Shown here: positions 8,652-16,944 of the stretch, piece by piece
Numbering within the stretch: the stretch's first letter is position 1
Layout: each line of letters begins with the position of its first letter
Source: an uncultured Saprospiraceae bacterium
GTDB taxonomy: Bacteria > Bacteroidota > Bacteroidia > Chitinophagales > Saprospiraceae
Length of the DNA: 35,580 bases
NCBI GenBank assembly: GCA_937921555.1
Contig: CAKZUV010000365.1
Span: 1-35,580, forward strand
Direction: 5' to 3'
The notes under the pieces: generated by a model
Told to the model about the DNA's origin: nothing
The model's database searches: none
What the model saw: the letters and a program-made list of their open reading frames with translations, nothing else
Program-made: the position numbers and the translations under genes

Positions 8652-8678
8652 AAAGCGTTTCAACAATTGAAACGCTTT
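8652..8678 (-). terminator. Terminator of the aconitase gene
   Basis: A perfect 12-bp stem (AAAGCGTTTCAA with TTGAAACGCTTT, 3-base loop) is flanked by an A-run on the left and a T-run on the right. It can therefore terminate on either strand. It lies 38 bases past the aconitase stop. Confidence 0.9.
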
Positions 8679-8716
8679 CTTTTTTTTCATAAAGTATCCT
8701 AAAGACCACTTTTCAT

Positions 8717-10987
8717 CTAGCTGATTCCGGCATCTTTACGAATTTTATTAAGGGCCGAACCTGCTTTTACCCAATCAATTTGTGCCTGATTGTAAGTATG
8801 GTTTACCTTAAATTTTTCCTTCGTACCATCTGCGTGGTGCAACGTAATCGTTAACGGTTCTCCCGGCTTGAATTTGCTTAAAGACGTAAGATCAACGAAA
8901 TCATCCTGGCGAACTTTGTCAAAATCTTTCGGATTGGCAAAAGTTAACGCAAACATTCCCTGCTTTTTCAGGTTCGTTTCGTGAATACGGGCAAATGATT
9001 TAACGATTACTGCATTTACCCCCAGAAAACGGGGCTCCATCGCTGCGTGCTCACGGGAAGATCCTTCTCCGTAATTTTCTTCACCAAATACCACTGTACC
9101 GATGCCTTTTTTCTGATATAACAAGGCCGAATCGGGTACTTTCATATATTTTTTCTCACTCAGATTCAGCACTTTATTGGTCTCGTCGTTGAAAGCATTG
9201 ATGGCTCCAATCAGACAGTTTTGCGAAATATTCTCGAGGTGACCACGGTATTTCAACCACGGACCTGCCATTGAAATATGATCCGTTGTACATTTGCCTT
9301 TGGCCTTAATCAATACACGCATTCCTTTCAGGTCTGCTTGTTTGATGGGCTTAAATGGCGTCAGTAATTGTAGGCGGTCAGATTTCTTATCCACTACCAC
9401 GTTGATTCCTTCTCCATTTTCTGCGGGTGCTTCGTAGCCTGCGTCTTCTACGTCAAAGCCTTTTGGCGGAAGCTCTACCCCCTTTGGAGGAGATAATTTT
9501 ACTTTTTTACCATCCGCGTTAACCAATTTGTCTTTCAGCGGATTAAAAGTTAAGTCTCCGGCAATGGCCATAGCGGTTACAATTTCGGGAGAAGCTACGA
9601 AAGCGTGAGTTTGCGGGTTTCCGTCGTTCCGCTTACGGAAGTTACGATTAAAAGAAGTAATGATGGAATTTTTACGATCCGGATCGTCCGTATGACGTGC
9701 CCACTGTCCAATACAAGGTCCGCAAGCATTCGCTAAAACTACACCGCCCATTTGTTCGAATGTATCTAAGATACCATCTCTTTCTACCGTAAACCGGATT
9801 TGTTCAGATCCGGGAGTGATGGTAAATTCTGATTTGGCTGTTAATTTTTTCTTGACTGCCTGCTTGGCAATCGAAGCGGCCCGGTCGAGATCTTCGTAGG
9901 AAGAGTTTGTACAACTACCAATCAATCCAACTTCCAGTTTTTGTGGATATCCTTCCCGTTTTACCGCTGCGGCAAATTCAGAAATAGGATACGCTAAATC
10001 CGGTGTGTAAGGACCGTTGATATGTGGCTCCAGTGTAGAAAGATTAATGTGGATGACCTGATCAAAATATTTTTCTGGTTCTTTATAACACTCTTTATCT
10101 GCGGTTAAGTCTGCTTTTACTTTTTTAGCCAGTCTGGCAACATCTGCTCTGCCCGTTGCTCTCAGGTAACGATCCATGGCCACATCATAACCGAATAAAG
10201 AAGTCGTAGCTCCGATTTCAGCACCCATATTACAGATGGTTCCTTTACCAGTACAAGACAAGCTCTTGGCACCTGGTCCGAAATATTCTACGATCGCACC
10301 GGTTCCACCTTTTACGGTAAGGATACCTGCAACCTTCAGAATGACATCTTTGGAAGAAGTCCATCCGTTTAGTTTACCGGTAAGTTTGATCCCGATCAGT
10401 TTTGGCATTTTCAATTCCCAGGGCATATCCGCCATGACATCTACGGCGTCTGCTCCTCCTACTCCGATGGCCACCATTCCCAGACCACCCGCGTTGGGTG
10501 TATGCGAATCCGTACCGATCATCATTCCGCCAGGGAACGCATAATTTTCGAGTACGATCTGGTGAATAATTCCGGCACCGGGCTTCCAAAAGCCTACGCC
10601 GTACTTGTTGGAGACAGAAGCAAGAAAATCATAGACTTCTGAGTTAACGGTATTCGCTATTTTTAAATCCTTATCCGCTCCGACTTTCGCCTGAATCAGG
10701 TGATCACAATGAACAGTAGAAGGAACGGCTACCTTGTCCTTACCGGCCATCATGAATTGTAAAAGCGCCATTTGTGCGGTGGCATCCTGCATTGCTACCC
10801 GGTCGGGTGCAAAAAAAACATAATCCTTCCCCCGCTTATATTTTTTTAGCGGAGATTCGGAATGCAGGTGTCCGTATAGAATTTTTTCGGTAAGCGTGAG
10901 AGGGCGTTTTAAACGCTTACGAATTTTTTCAATTTTTGCTGGCAAAGCTTCGTAATAAGCTTTAATCATTTCAATATCAAATGCCAT
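8717..10987 (-). CDS. acn: Aconitate hydratase
   Basis: This 756-residue [4Fe-4S] enzyme of the TCA cycle would isomerise citrate and isocitrate via cis-aconitate in the cytoplasm. Cluster ligands are visible as C359 in [13 protein letters not shown] and C422/C425 in [10 protein letters not shown]. The substrate-binding [13 protein letters not shown] lies near residues 158-170. The C-terminal swivel domain has [19 protein letters not shown]. Length and motif arrangement fit the mitochondrial-type aconitase common in Bacteroidota and not the roughly 890-residue AcnA or AcnB. The ATG start at 10987 gives a normal N-terminus. It stands alone between two intergenic regions with its own promoter element and terminator. 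I give the symbol acn without choosing acnA or acnB. Confidence 0.95.
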   Translation of the reverse strand: MAFDIEMIKAYYEALPAKIEKIRKRLKRPLTLTEKILYGHLHSESPLKKYKRGKDYVFFAPDRVAMQDATAQMALLQFMMAGKDKVAVPSTVHCDHLIQAKVGADKDLKIANTVNSEVYDFLASVSNKYGVGFWKPGAGIIHQIVLENYAFPGGMMIGTDSHTPNAGGLGMVAIGVGGADAVDVMADMPWELKMPKLIGIKLTGKLNGWTSSKDVILKVAGILTVKGGTGAIVEYFGPGAKSLSCTGKGTICNMGAEIGATTSLFGYDVAMDRYLRATGRADVARLAKKVKADLTADKECYKEPEKYFDQVIHINLSTLEPHINGPYTPDLAYPISEFAAAVKREGYPQKLEVGLIGSCTNSSYEDLDRAASIAKQAVKKKLTAKSEFTITPGSEQIRFTVERDGILDTFEQMGGVVLANACGPCIGQWARHTDDPDRKNSIITSFNRNFRKRNDGNPQTHAFVASPEIVTAMAIAGDLTFNPLKDKLVNADGKKVKLSPPKGVELPPKGFDVEDAGYEAPAENGEGINVVVDKKSDRLQLLTPFKPIKQADLKGMRVLIKAKGKCTTDHISMAGPWLKYRGHLENISQNCLIGAINAFNDETNKVLNLSEKKYMKVPDSALLYQKKGIGTVVFGEENYGEGSSREHAAMEPRFLGVNAVIVKSFARIHETNLKKQGMFALTFANPKDFDKVRQDDFVDLTSLSKFKPGEPLTITLHHADGTKEKFKVNHTYNQAQIDWVKAGSALNKIRKDAGIS

Positions 10988-11073
10988 AATAGGGAAAGGT
11001 TGGTGAAGTAAATTTTTAAATTATAAAAAAATTAGTCCGATAGCGACTAAATACACTGATTAATAAATCGGTG

Positions 11074-11081
11074 CAAAAATA
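11074..11081 (-). promoter_or_regulatory. -7 element upstream of aconitase
   Basis: TATTTTTG followed by CACC on the minus strand fits TAnnTTTG and lies 87 bases upstream of the ATG. No good TTTG was found at the expected -33 position. Confidence 0.45.
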
Positions 11082-11182
11082 ATTATATTTGAGAACATAT
11101 AAGATACTATGTGGATCAGGGGTTGAAAAAGAATTAGAATAACATAGATTTATAATATCCTTCTAATTAACATAGTTTTTTT

Positions 11183-11268
11183 TGCTATTTGCTTTTGGCC
11201 ATTGGCTATTTGCGCGCGCTCATTGCGATTGAAGGGAGCAAATAGCCAGAAGCAAGCAGTAAAAAGCA
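11183..11268. repeat. Long imperfect inverted repeat in the acn to GCS2-CBS gap
   Basis: Two 31-base arms, 11183-11213 and 11238-11268, are complementary at 23 of 31 positions by hand count. The perfect inner part is GGCTATTTGC (11204-11213) with GCAAATAGCC (11238-11247). The words GCTATT, TTGGC and AATAGCC recur in the intergenic region near 15970-16010. This looks like a dispersed palindromic repeat and not a terminator, because there is no T-run. Confidence 0.55.
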
Positions 11269-11372
11269 TCTTTCAGAGACTTTTTTATTATAGATTAGAA
11301 ATTTAACTCCTGATTCGCATGATACTAATACACCGCAAAGTTTCTTTTGTTGCAGTGGATGCTGGTTTTTAG

Positions 11373-11400
11373 CTAAGGAATCTTAAATAAATAAAATACG
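11373..11400. repeat. 28-base dispersed repeat, copy 1
   Basis: It starts CTAAGGAAT and ends ATACG, and differs at only two positions from 21147-21174. Both copies lie a short way past the stop codon of a leftward gene (here the GCS2-CBS gene). The function is unknown. The remainder of 10988-11466 is AT-rich, with nothing else I can identify. Confidence 0.6.
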
Positions 11401-11466
11401 ATTCTATACTTCCTCTTTTTGCATCACGCTGCACTTATTTATTTGCCATTCCTAAATTGTCGGATC

Positions 11467-13392
11467 TCACTTTTTATCGATCCTTTCGATCAGCCGGCCC
11501 GTTACCCGCAGGATGTCCATTTCGCTGACCAGCCCTACCAGTTCACTACCTTTTACCACCGGCAGACAGCCGACTTTTTTCTCCCGCATTTTTTTCATCG
11601 CATCCACGATAGTTTCTTGTGGTGTAATCGTTTCGGGAGTAGTGAGCATAATATCTCTTACCAGCTTATTTTTTGATTTTAATTTTTTAGCATGAATAAA
11701 ATGCCGTAAAATATGTCTGATGGTAATTAATCCAACGAGATTACCTTTATTATCTTCCACGGGCGTAAATCTGATTTTTCGCCAGTCCATCATTTCGCCG
11801 ACCAGTTCAATGATATCGTCCTGCTGAACGGTAAATAAATCGGTCACCATAAATTCTTCTACCTTAATATCTTCGGGGTGATAGGTAATCAGGTCTTCTT
11901 TCAGATCGGAGAGTTTCCATTTATGCACGGGTATGTTGCTTTTTTGATTTTTAATAATAGAAGCAGTCAGACAGGTAAGGGCTTCGTCCTGATTAGTTTC
12001 CTGAAGTAATTTGGTGTAAGCTCTGAGTTGCCAGCGCGCACCGTTCATGTGTTTTGCAGTACGCTCTTTGATGACCCCAAGATATTTATCGATGTCTTTG
12101 GGATTTACTTTATGATTTTTTAGTCCCTGGCGGGCAATGGGTAATAATTTTTTTAGAATTAAATCCTGCGCGCCGATCTTCGTTTCCCCAAACCAGTTAA
12201 ATTTAGAATCCATGCCATAGCGGGAAGCCTTGGCAAAATTATCCCGGATATCCGCGTAGCCAATATGTTCAGTAATATCTTCGTGCAGCGATTCCATTCC
12301 CACCATCAATCCCAGCCAAAAAGCAGCGTTGGCCATCTCATCTATTCCGGTCGGTCCGGCGGGAAAAACCCGGTTTTCAATTCTCAGGTGTGGCTGTCCG
12401 TTGGGGCTGATGCCATAGCAGGGCCGATTCCAGCGGTAGACCGTAGAGTTGTGCACCTGCAATGCTCGGAGCTTGGGAATTTTCCCTTCGTTGAGCATTT
12501 TAATGGAATCTTCTTTTACATCACTACTCAATAAAACCCGAAAACGGGCAATGTCTTCTTTGTAGATTTCCATAATAGATTTTCTCAACCAGCCGCTTCC
12601 GAAGTTGACCCTTGGGCTGCGCTCCCGCATGTGATCGTGTGTGGTGCGGGTATCCAACGCCTGCTGAAAAAGGGCGATCCTGGATTCGTGCCAGAGCCGC
12701 CGGCCAAAGACGATGGGTGAATTAGCAGCAATCGCCATTACCGGAGCGGTAATCGCCTGGGCGATGTTGTACATTTTGACAAAGTTTTCGGGAGAAACCT
12801 GAAGGTGTACCTGAAAACTGGTGTTGCATGCTTCCAAAAGTGGAGAGTCGTGTTTGACCAATAATTCGTCGATGCCCAGTAAGCGCAGTTCATAAGAATT
12901 TCCAATCAGTTGCTGATTGATCGATTCCATCAGCGCTTTGTATCTTTTTTTGGGTGTGAGATTTTCTATGTCCAGATTTACCTGCCGGAGGGTTGGCAGA
13001 ATACCCGTGAGAATGACCTCCGTATCCAGTTTGGCAACACGCTTACGGATTATTGCCAGTTTTTCGTTATTCTCTTTTTCCATCTGCCGGAGGCAGTTTC
13101 CTTTCAGTTCGCGGGGAGTAAGGTTGGTTTCTAAATTAAATTGTGCCAGTTCCGTCTCGACCCATTCGTACTCTTTCATAATATCCAGAGCTTCCATCGC
13201 CTTGTTTACCGGCTTGTACGTTTTATTATCAACCAGACACATCTCCTGCTCAGCGCCGATCCGGACAATATTTTTTTCAAACATTCCCCGGTCGATCATG
13301 TGTTCTAATGCCAAAACATCATTAAGCAGATGCTGAACGAAGCGCTGCATCTGAGCCTGGTTTTTCACCAGTGAAACTTTCTGTTCACCCAT
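11467..13392 (-). CDS. GCS2-family (glutamate-cysteine ligase-like) protein with two C-terminal CBS domains
   Basis: The first ~500 of 641 residues resemble carboxylate-amine ligases of the glutamine-synthetase fold. IGAEQEMCLVD has the E-x-E-like metal/ATP strand, SFQVHLQVSPENF is a family motif, and LRIENRVFPAGPT resembles the ExR nucleotide/metal region. Residues ~517-640 form a CBS pair: VEEFMVTDLFTVQQDDIIELV and VRDIMLTTPETITPQETIVDAM, each followed by the second-half pattern (LVGLITIRHIL, LVGLVSEMDIL). CBS pairs usually bind adenosyl nucleotides and regulate the attached enzyme, so an amino-acid ligase tuned by AMP/ATP is plausible. The actual substrates are unknown; GCS2-like proteins include glutamate-cysteine ligase and other peptide-forming enzymes. 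The start is ATG, divergent from the lipoprotein gene at 13523. Confidence 0.85.
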   Translation of the reverse strand: MGEQKVSLVKNQAQMQRFVQHLLNDVLALEHMIDRGMFEKNIVRIGAEQEMCLVDNKTYKPVNKAMEALDIMKEYEWVETELAQFNLETNLTPRELKGNCLRQMEKENNEKLAIIRKRVAKLDTEVILTGILPTLRQVNLDIENLTPKKRYKALMESINQQLIGNSYELRLLGIDELLVKHDSPLLEACNTSFQVHLQVSPENFVKMYNIAQAITAPVMAIAANSPIVFGRRLWHESRIALFQQALDTRTTHDHMRERSPRVNFGSGWLRKSIMEIYKEDIARFRVLLSSDVKEDSIKMLNEGKIPKLRALQVHNSTVYRWNRPCYGISPNGQPHLRIENRVFPAGPTGIDEMANAAFWLGLMVGMESLHEDITEHIGYADIRDNFAKASRYGMDSKFNWFGETKIGAQDLILKKLLPIARQGLKNHKVNPKDIDKYLGVIKERTAKHMNGARWQLRAYTKLLQETNQDEALTCLTASIIKNQKSNIPVHKWKLSDLKEDLITYHPEDIKVEEFMVTDLFTVQQDDIIELVGEMMDWRKIRFTPVEDNKGNLVGLITIRHILRHFIHAKKLKSKNKLVRDIMLTTPETITPQETIVDAMKKMREKKVGCLPVVKGSELVGLVSEMDILRVTGRLIERIDKK

Positions 13393-13522
13393 TGGTTTTT
13401 ACATTTTAAATTTTCTAGTGGTTTGGTAAATATAATTATTTAAATTACGTTTTATTATTAATAGTCGGTAATTTTTCCCGAGGCTACTATTTTTAAATAA
13501 TTTATAATCTAAAACTTTTGTC

Positions 13523-14032
13523 ATGAAAAAATTTGGCTTGCTGATATTGCTCTCTTTTATTCTTAGTAGCTGTGGAAAAGAATTGATTACGATCGCCGAT
13601 TTGCCTTACACCACACAATTTGAAGTTCCTGCGGGACTGAATCCATTTACGATTTGGGAATTACCCATTCACAATATCCCAAACGAACGTCTGGCCAGGT
13701 TGAATGCTGCCAATGTTTCAGAGGATGAGGTGGAAAGAATTGTGGGTAAAACCGGTCGCTTTTCTACGATCTTTTCCGGCGTAGAACTGGATTTTGTTCA
13801 GGAGATTACCATCGAAATTTTTTCAGATAATATCAACGATGCCACGGAGATTTTACACCGTGAACAGGTGGCAGAAAATATCGGTGAGGTGATTGGGTTA
13901 AATGCCAGCTTACCGGATGTTACCAGGCATCTGGAAGGAGAGACTTTTGGAATTATTGTAACAATCCGCCCTAGACGATCTGCCACGCAGAATATTCCAG
14001 TGCAACTGGATTTCACGCTGGGCGTTTTGTAA
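13523..14032 (+). CDS. Putative lipoprotein of unknown function
   Basis: I do not recognise this 169-residue protein. A short charged N-terminus (MKK), a hydrophobic stretch and the lipobox LSSC with cysteine at residue 17 predict a lipoprotein processed by signal peptidase II. The remainder is rich in beta-type alternation (for example LDFVQEITIEIFSDN and GIIVTIRPRR). It ends in IPVQLDFTLGVL, like a beta-sandwich subunit, and has no cysteine after the lipobox. It runs alone, divergently from the GCS2-CBS gene (130-base gap) and convergent with the SPOR-like gene. No neighbouring gene suggests a role. Confidence 0.75.
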   Translation: MKKFGLLILLSFILSSCGKELITIADLPYTTQFEVPAGLNPFTIWELPIHNIPNERLARLNAANVSEDEVERIVGKTGRFSTIFSGVELDFVQEITIEIFSDNINDATEILHREQVAENIGEVIGLNASLPDVTRHLEGETFGIIVTIRPRRSATQNIPVQLDFTLGVL

Positions 14033-14199
14033 TGCGTCATTTACCAGAGTGTTCAACTGGCAGAAAAAATTATATGGATTTCAGGAAAATCATTTTGGCT
14101 ATTTTATAAAACCAGATACGTTTACTTTTTTAATCTGCACTTCAGAAAATAATACGATCCCGCTGGGATCTTTCCGAAAATATCCATCGAAAACTTAAA

Positions 14200-14234
14200 A
14201 AACAGATTCGCAAAAATCAATCGCGAATCCGTTT
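14200..14234. terminator. Bidirectional terminator between convergent genes
   Basis: AAACAGATTCGC (14200-14211) pairs with GCGAATCCGTTT (14223-14234) with one mismatch. It is followed by TTTTT on the plus strand and by an A-run (minus-strand T-run) on the left. It serves the rightward lipoprotein and possibly the leftward SPOR-like gene. Confidence 0.75.
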
Positions 14235-14277
14235 TTTTCATTTCCCGAATATCGTGAAATGTTATTCCCGTAAGGGT

Positions 14278-15807
14278 CTACAAGTTTTTCAAATAAGGTG
14301 CTATCATTGTTTTGAGTACGAAAATAGCTTGTCCGGTGGCTTCCTGCGGTGTACTTCCTTTGTCCATAAAATAATCTTCCAGACGAATTTGAGATTGTAA
14401 ATATGATGCTTTGAGTGGCAAACTCCATTTTTTCAGAATGGCCGCTTTTTCACTCCATGCTGCCACATCTTCCCAAAATTCCAGATTCCAGATTAGCACC
14501 TCGGTGCGTTGTTCGTCGGTTAACTTTTTTGCAGACAAAAGCACTGCTGCTCTTTGAGCGGCTGCCTCTTTCAGTTCTATTTCTGTTGGTTCTTCCGCAC
14601 AAAGTTCGCTGGTAATCTGACGTAATAAATTTAATTCTTCCCAGTCAAAAAGCGGGTCCGCATCTTTGCTATAATCTATCGTTAAATCGGGGCTTCCTTT
14701 AGATTGCAACTCAACATTACAATCACCGTAAGTTAAGTACTTTCTAAATTTGGCATTTTGTGTCAATAGCGCATGCCATCCCTGCGCGGTCCCTTTTCCA
14801 TAATATCCATCCAGGCTTTTTTCATAGAAATTTTCTTCTTTTAGTAAAGTTTGCAACTTAAGAACAGAAGTACGCTTGGATTGAGTACGGATATTTGGCG
14901 TTGCAATCGCATTGGTGTTAATTACTGAATTGGCAACTGATTTTTCCGTCAGGACATCGTTCGTTTTTTCAGCGGGAACTCGCGCGGGAGGCGTGGCCAC
15001 TTTCGCTGCTTTTTTGTCCGGTGCGGATGTAACGGTAATACGTTCACGGGCACTGTTGTTATACGTTTCAGGAATAGAAGTGGATGCTGCTTCGGAAGAA
15101 GGAGCGGTATTAATTTTCGGCGTTGTATGCTTCACCATCATCAGATTCGGACCTTCTTTTACCGGAGCCGGACCTTTTTCCGCTAGTACCTCTTGCACCT
15201 GAATAACTTGTTCCACCGGAGCAAGTACGATATTTTTAATAGGAATCCCTGCTTCAAATTCTGTGACGGCTCTCAGGTTGCCGGGATTAATGGACTTTAC
15301 CTGAGCATTGACTAATCCGATTTTTCGGGTAGCAGCCAGGATCCGGTTGGCTTCGTCGGGCGTATCGTACTGTCCGGCATAAATATCGATTTGATTGCCA
15401 TTATTCAGTGCGTATAATTTTCCCGCGCGGTTATATTCGGACCAGTTAATGGGGCTGTTGATATTTTCTGTTCCCAGATGAATACTGTATGTTATCGCAT
15501 CCGGATTTATCTTTTTCCGGGTAACAAAAGCATCCGGATAACCACTATTTTTTACTTGTCCGAGGGTTTTGTAAGCAGTAGTTTCGTTGGGATACCGTCC
15601 GAGATAAATTCTGGTTAAGTTTTGTTCTGCCGCTTCTGCGTACATAAATCCGAGCGACTGAATGCGATTAAAATCGTTCATTTTTGGTTTAAAAAAGGCT
15701 CCAACGTGCACCGTGTAATCGTATTTGGTCGTAGCATTTTGTGCAGTTGCTACGATACTAAACATGCTGAAGCATAGAAAAAATATCAGGTTTTTACTGT
15801 ATTTCAT
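14278..15807 (-). CDS. Secreted SPOR-like repeat protein with a peptidoglycan-binding-like C-terminal part
   Basis: This 509-residue protein has a Sec signal peptide ending FSIVATAQ (cleavage near residue 23). Two tandem SPOR-like repeats follow: YDYTVHVGAFFKPK...GRYPNETTAYKTL...GYPDAFVTRK (about 28-98), then YSIHLGTENIN...YAGQYDTPDEANRIL...VNAQVKSI (about 105-170). SPOR domains bind denuded glycan strands at division sites. A long Ala/Pro/Thr/Ser/Lys-rich linker (about 205-300) leads to a segment, LKLQTLLKEENFYEKSLDGYYGKGTAQG, that resembles a PG_binding_1 repeat. The helical C-terminus (about 380-509) is unrecognised. The likely place is the periplasm or envelope, with a structural or wall-binding role; no catalytic motif is visible. 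Start is ATG. The gene is monocistronic. Confidence 0.72.
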   Translation of the reverse strand: MKYSKNLIFFLCFSMFSIVATAQNATTKYDYTVHVGAFFKPKMNDFNRIQSLGFMYAEAAEQNLTRIYLGRYPNETTAYKTLGQVKNSGYPDAFVTRKKINPDAITYSIHLGTENINSPINWSEYNRAGKLYALNNGNQIDIYAGQYDTPDEANRILAATRKIGLVNAQVKSINPGNLRAVTEFEAGIPIKNIVLAPVEQVIQVQEVLAEKGPAPVKEGPNLMMVKHTTPKINTAPSSEAASTSIPETYNNSARERITVTSAPDKKAAKVATPPARVPAEKTNDVLTEKSVANSVINTNAIATPNIRTQSKRTSVLKLQTLLKEENFYEKSLDGYYGKGTAQGWHALLTQNAKFRKYLTYGDCNVELQSKGSPDLTIDYSKDADPLFDWEELNLLRQITSELCAEEPTEIELKEAAAQRAAVLLSAKKLTDEQRTEVLIWNLEFWEDVAAWSEKAAILKKWSLPLKASYLQSQIRLEDYFMDKGSTPQEATGQAIFVLKTMIAPYLKNL

Positions 15808-16117
15808 GAATGTAAGTTTTTGTTTTTTTACTGGTTGACAGCGTTTGGCACTGCCTTCCGATCTCTTAAACGTAAAGATAAGGGATAATAATATTAGATG
15901 TTGGTTGAAAGTTTTAAACTTACCTACAAATTGAGTGACTTATGCGGATCGGAGATGAAGTAATGAAAAAAGGCTGTTGGCATTTTGCTATTGGCTATTA
16001 GCTTCACTCAATCGTTATTAGATAGATAAACTGGAGAAAAGCTTCGTTCAATTTATTGGTACCAATATTATCCTGAGCTTTTTAATATTGTCATTTTTAA
16101 ACTCCAATTCATCTAAT
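15808..16117. other. 310-base intergenic region with partial dispersed repeat
   Basis: No gene is visible. Positions about 15969-16000 contain GGCATTTTGCTATTGGCTAT and neighbouring words similar to the inverted repeat at 11183-11268. A TATCTTTA element on the minus strand near 15880 is one base off the -7 consensus and could serve the SPOR-like gene. Nothing terminator-like with a T-run was found behind the pseudouridine synthase gene. Confidence 0.4.
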
Positions 16118-16942
16118 CTAAACGAAGTGCTTCAGCATTAAAACTTCCCGGTCGTTGAGTAATCTGTACTTGCCACGAGGAATATCTTTTTTGGTCAAGC
16201 CCGCGTAGTATGTCCGGTCGAGCCGAACGACGTGGTACCCCAAATGCTTAAAAATCCGGCGAACGATACGATTTCTGCCAATGTGAATTTCTATACCTAC
16301 TTCGTTTTTTCCCTTGTCTTTTACGTACGATACTTTATCCACCGGAGCGAAACCATCTTCGAGGGTCAGTCCTTTCCGGATCTCATCCAGGTGCGCTTCC
16401 GTAATAGGCTGATCAAGCACTACGTGGTAAATTTTGGTGACTTCGTGACTGGGATGAGATAGTTTTTTGGCCAGATCACCATCGTTGGTTAATAACAAAA
16501 GTCCCGTCGTTTCGCGGTCTAATCTGCCTACCGGATAGATGCGCAGCTTGATGGACGGGTCGATCAAATCCATAACCGTACGACGGTTTTTTTCGTCGCT
16601 GACGGTGGTAACCGTATTTTTTGGTTTGTTCATTAATAAATAAATCCGCTCCGTTTCCGGCTCGATGGGTTGGCCGCGATAAGTGACTTTGTCGGATGGC
16701 TTTACGCGGTGTCCCGGTTCGGTGACAACTTCTCCATTGACCGCTACGAGACCTTCCATGATGTACTCGGACGCCTTGCGACGAGCAGCGACTCCACAGT
16801 GTGCGACGTACTTGTTGAGACGCATATCTTCCGGCTGATCAGCGGGAGGTGGCGGAAGTTTCGGTTTGCGTTTGTTCGCAAACGGGGAAGTATTTGTTTT
16901 ATTTTTCTTTTTCAAAATAAAGGTTGTCTGTTTAATTGCCAC
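16118..16942 (-). CDS. rRNA large-subunit pseudouridine synthase, RluB/RsuA family
   Basis: This 274-residue RNA-modifying enzyme has a basic N-terminal extension (about residues 1-38, Lys- and Pro-rich). Next comes an S4 RNA-binding domain (MRLNKYVAHCGVAARRKASEYI...VAVNGEVV, about 40-100), then the catalytic domain with GRLDRETTGLLLLTNDGDLA. The Asp in GRLD is the catalytic residue of the family. The C-terminal part, GRNRIVRRIFKHLGYHVVRLDR, matches RluB/RluE/RsuA enzymes. The target is probably a uridine in 23S rRNA, but RluB and RluF-like assignments cannot be separated by eye. The start is GTG (16940-16942), two bases after the dnaB stop, so it is probably cotranscribed with dnaB. Confidence 0.9.
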   Translation of the reverse strand: MAIKQTTFILKKKNKTNTSPFANKRKPKLPPPPADQPEDMRLNKYVAHCGVAARRKASEYIMEGLVAVNGEVVTEPGHRVKPSDKVTYRGQPIEPETERIYLLMNKPKNTVTTVSDEKNRRTVMDLIDPSIKLRIYPVGRLDRETTGLLLLTNDGDLAKKLSHPSHEVTKIYHVVLDQPITEAHLDEIRKGLTLEDGFAPVDKVSYVKDKGKNEVGIEIHIGRNRIVRRIFKHLGYHVVRLDRTYYAGLTKKDIPRGKYRLLNDREVLMLKHFV

Positions 16943-16944
16943 AA

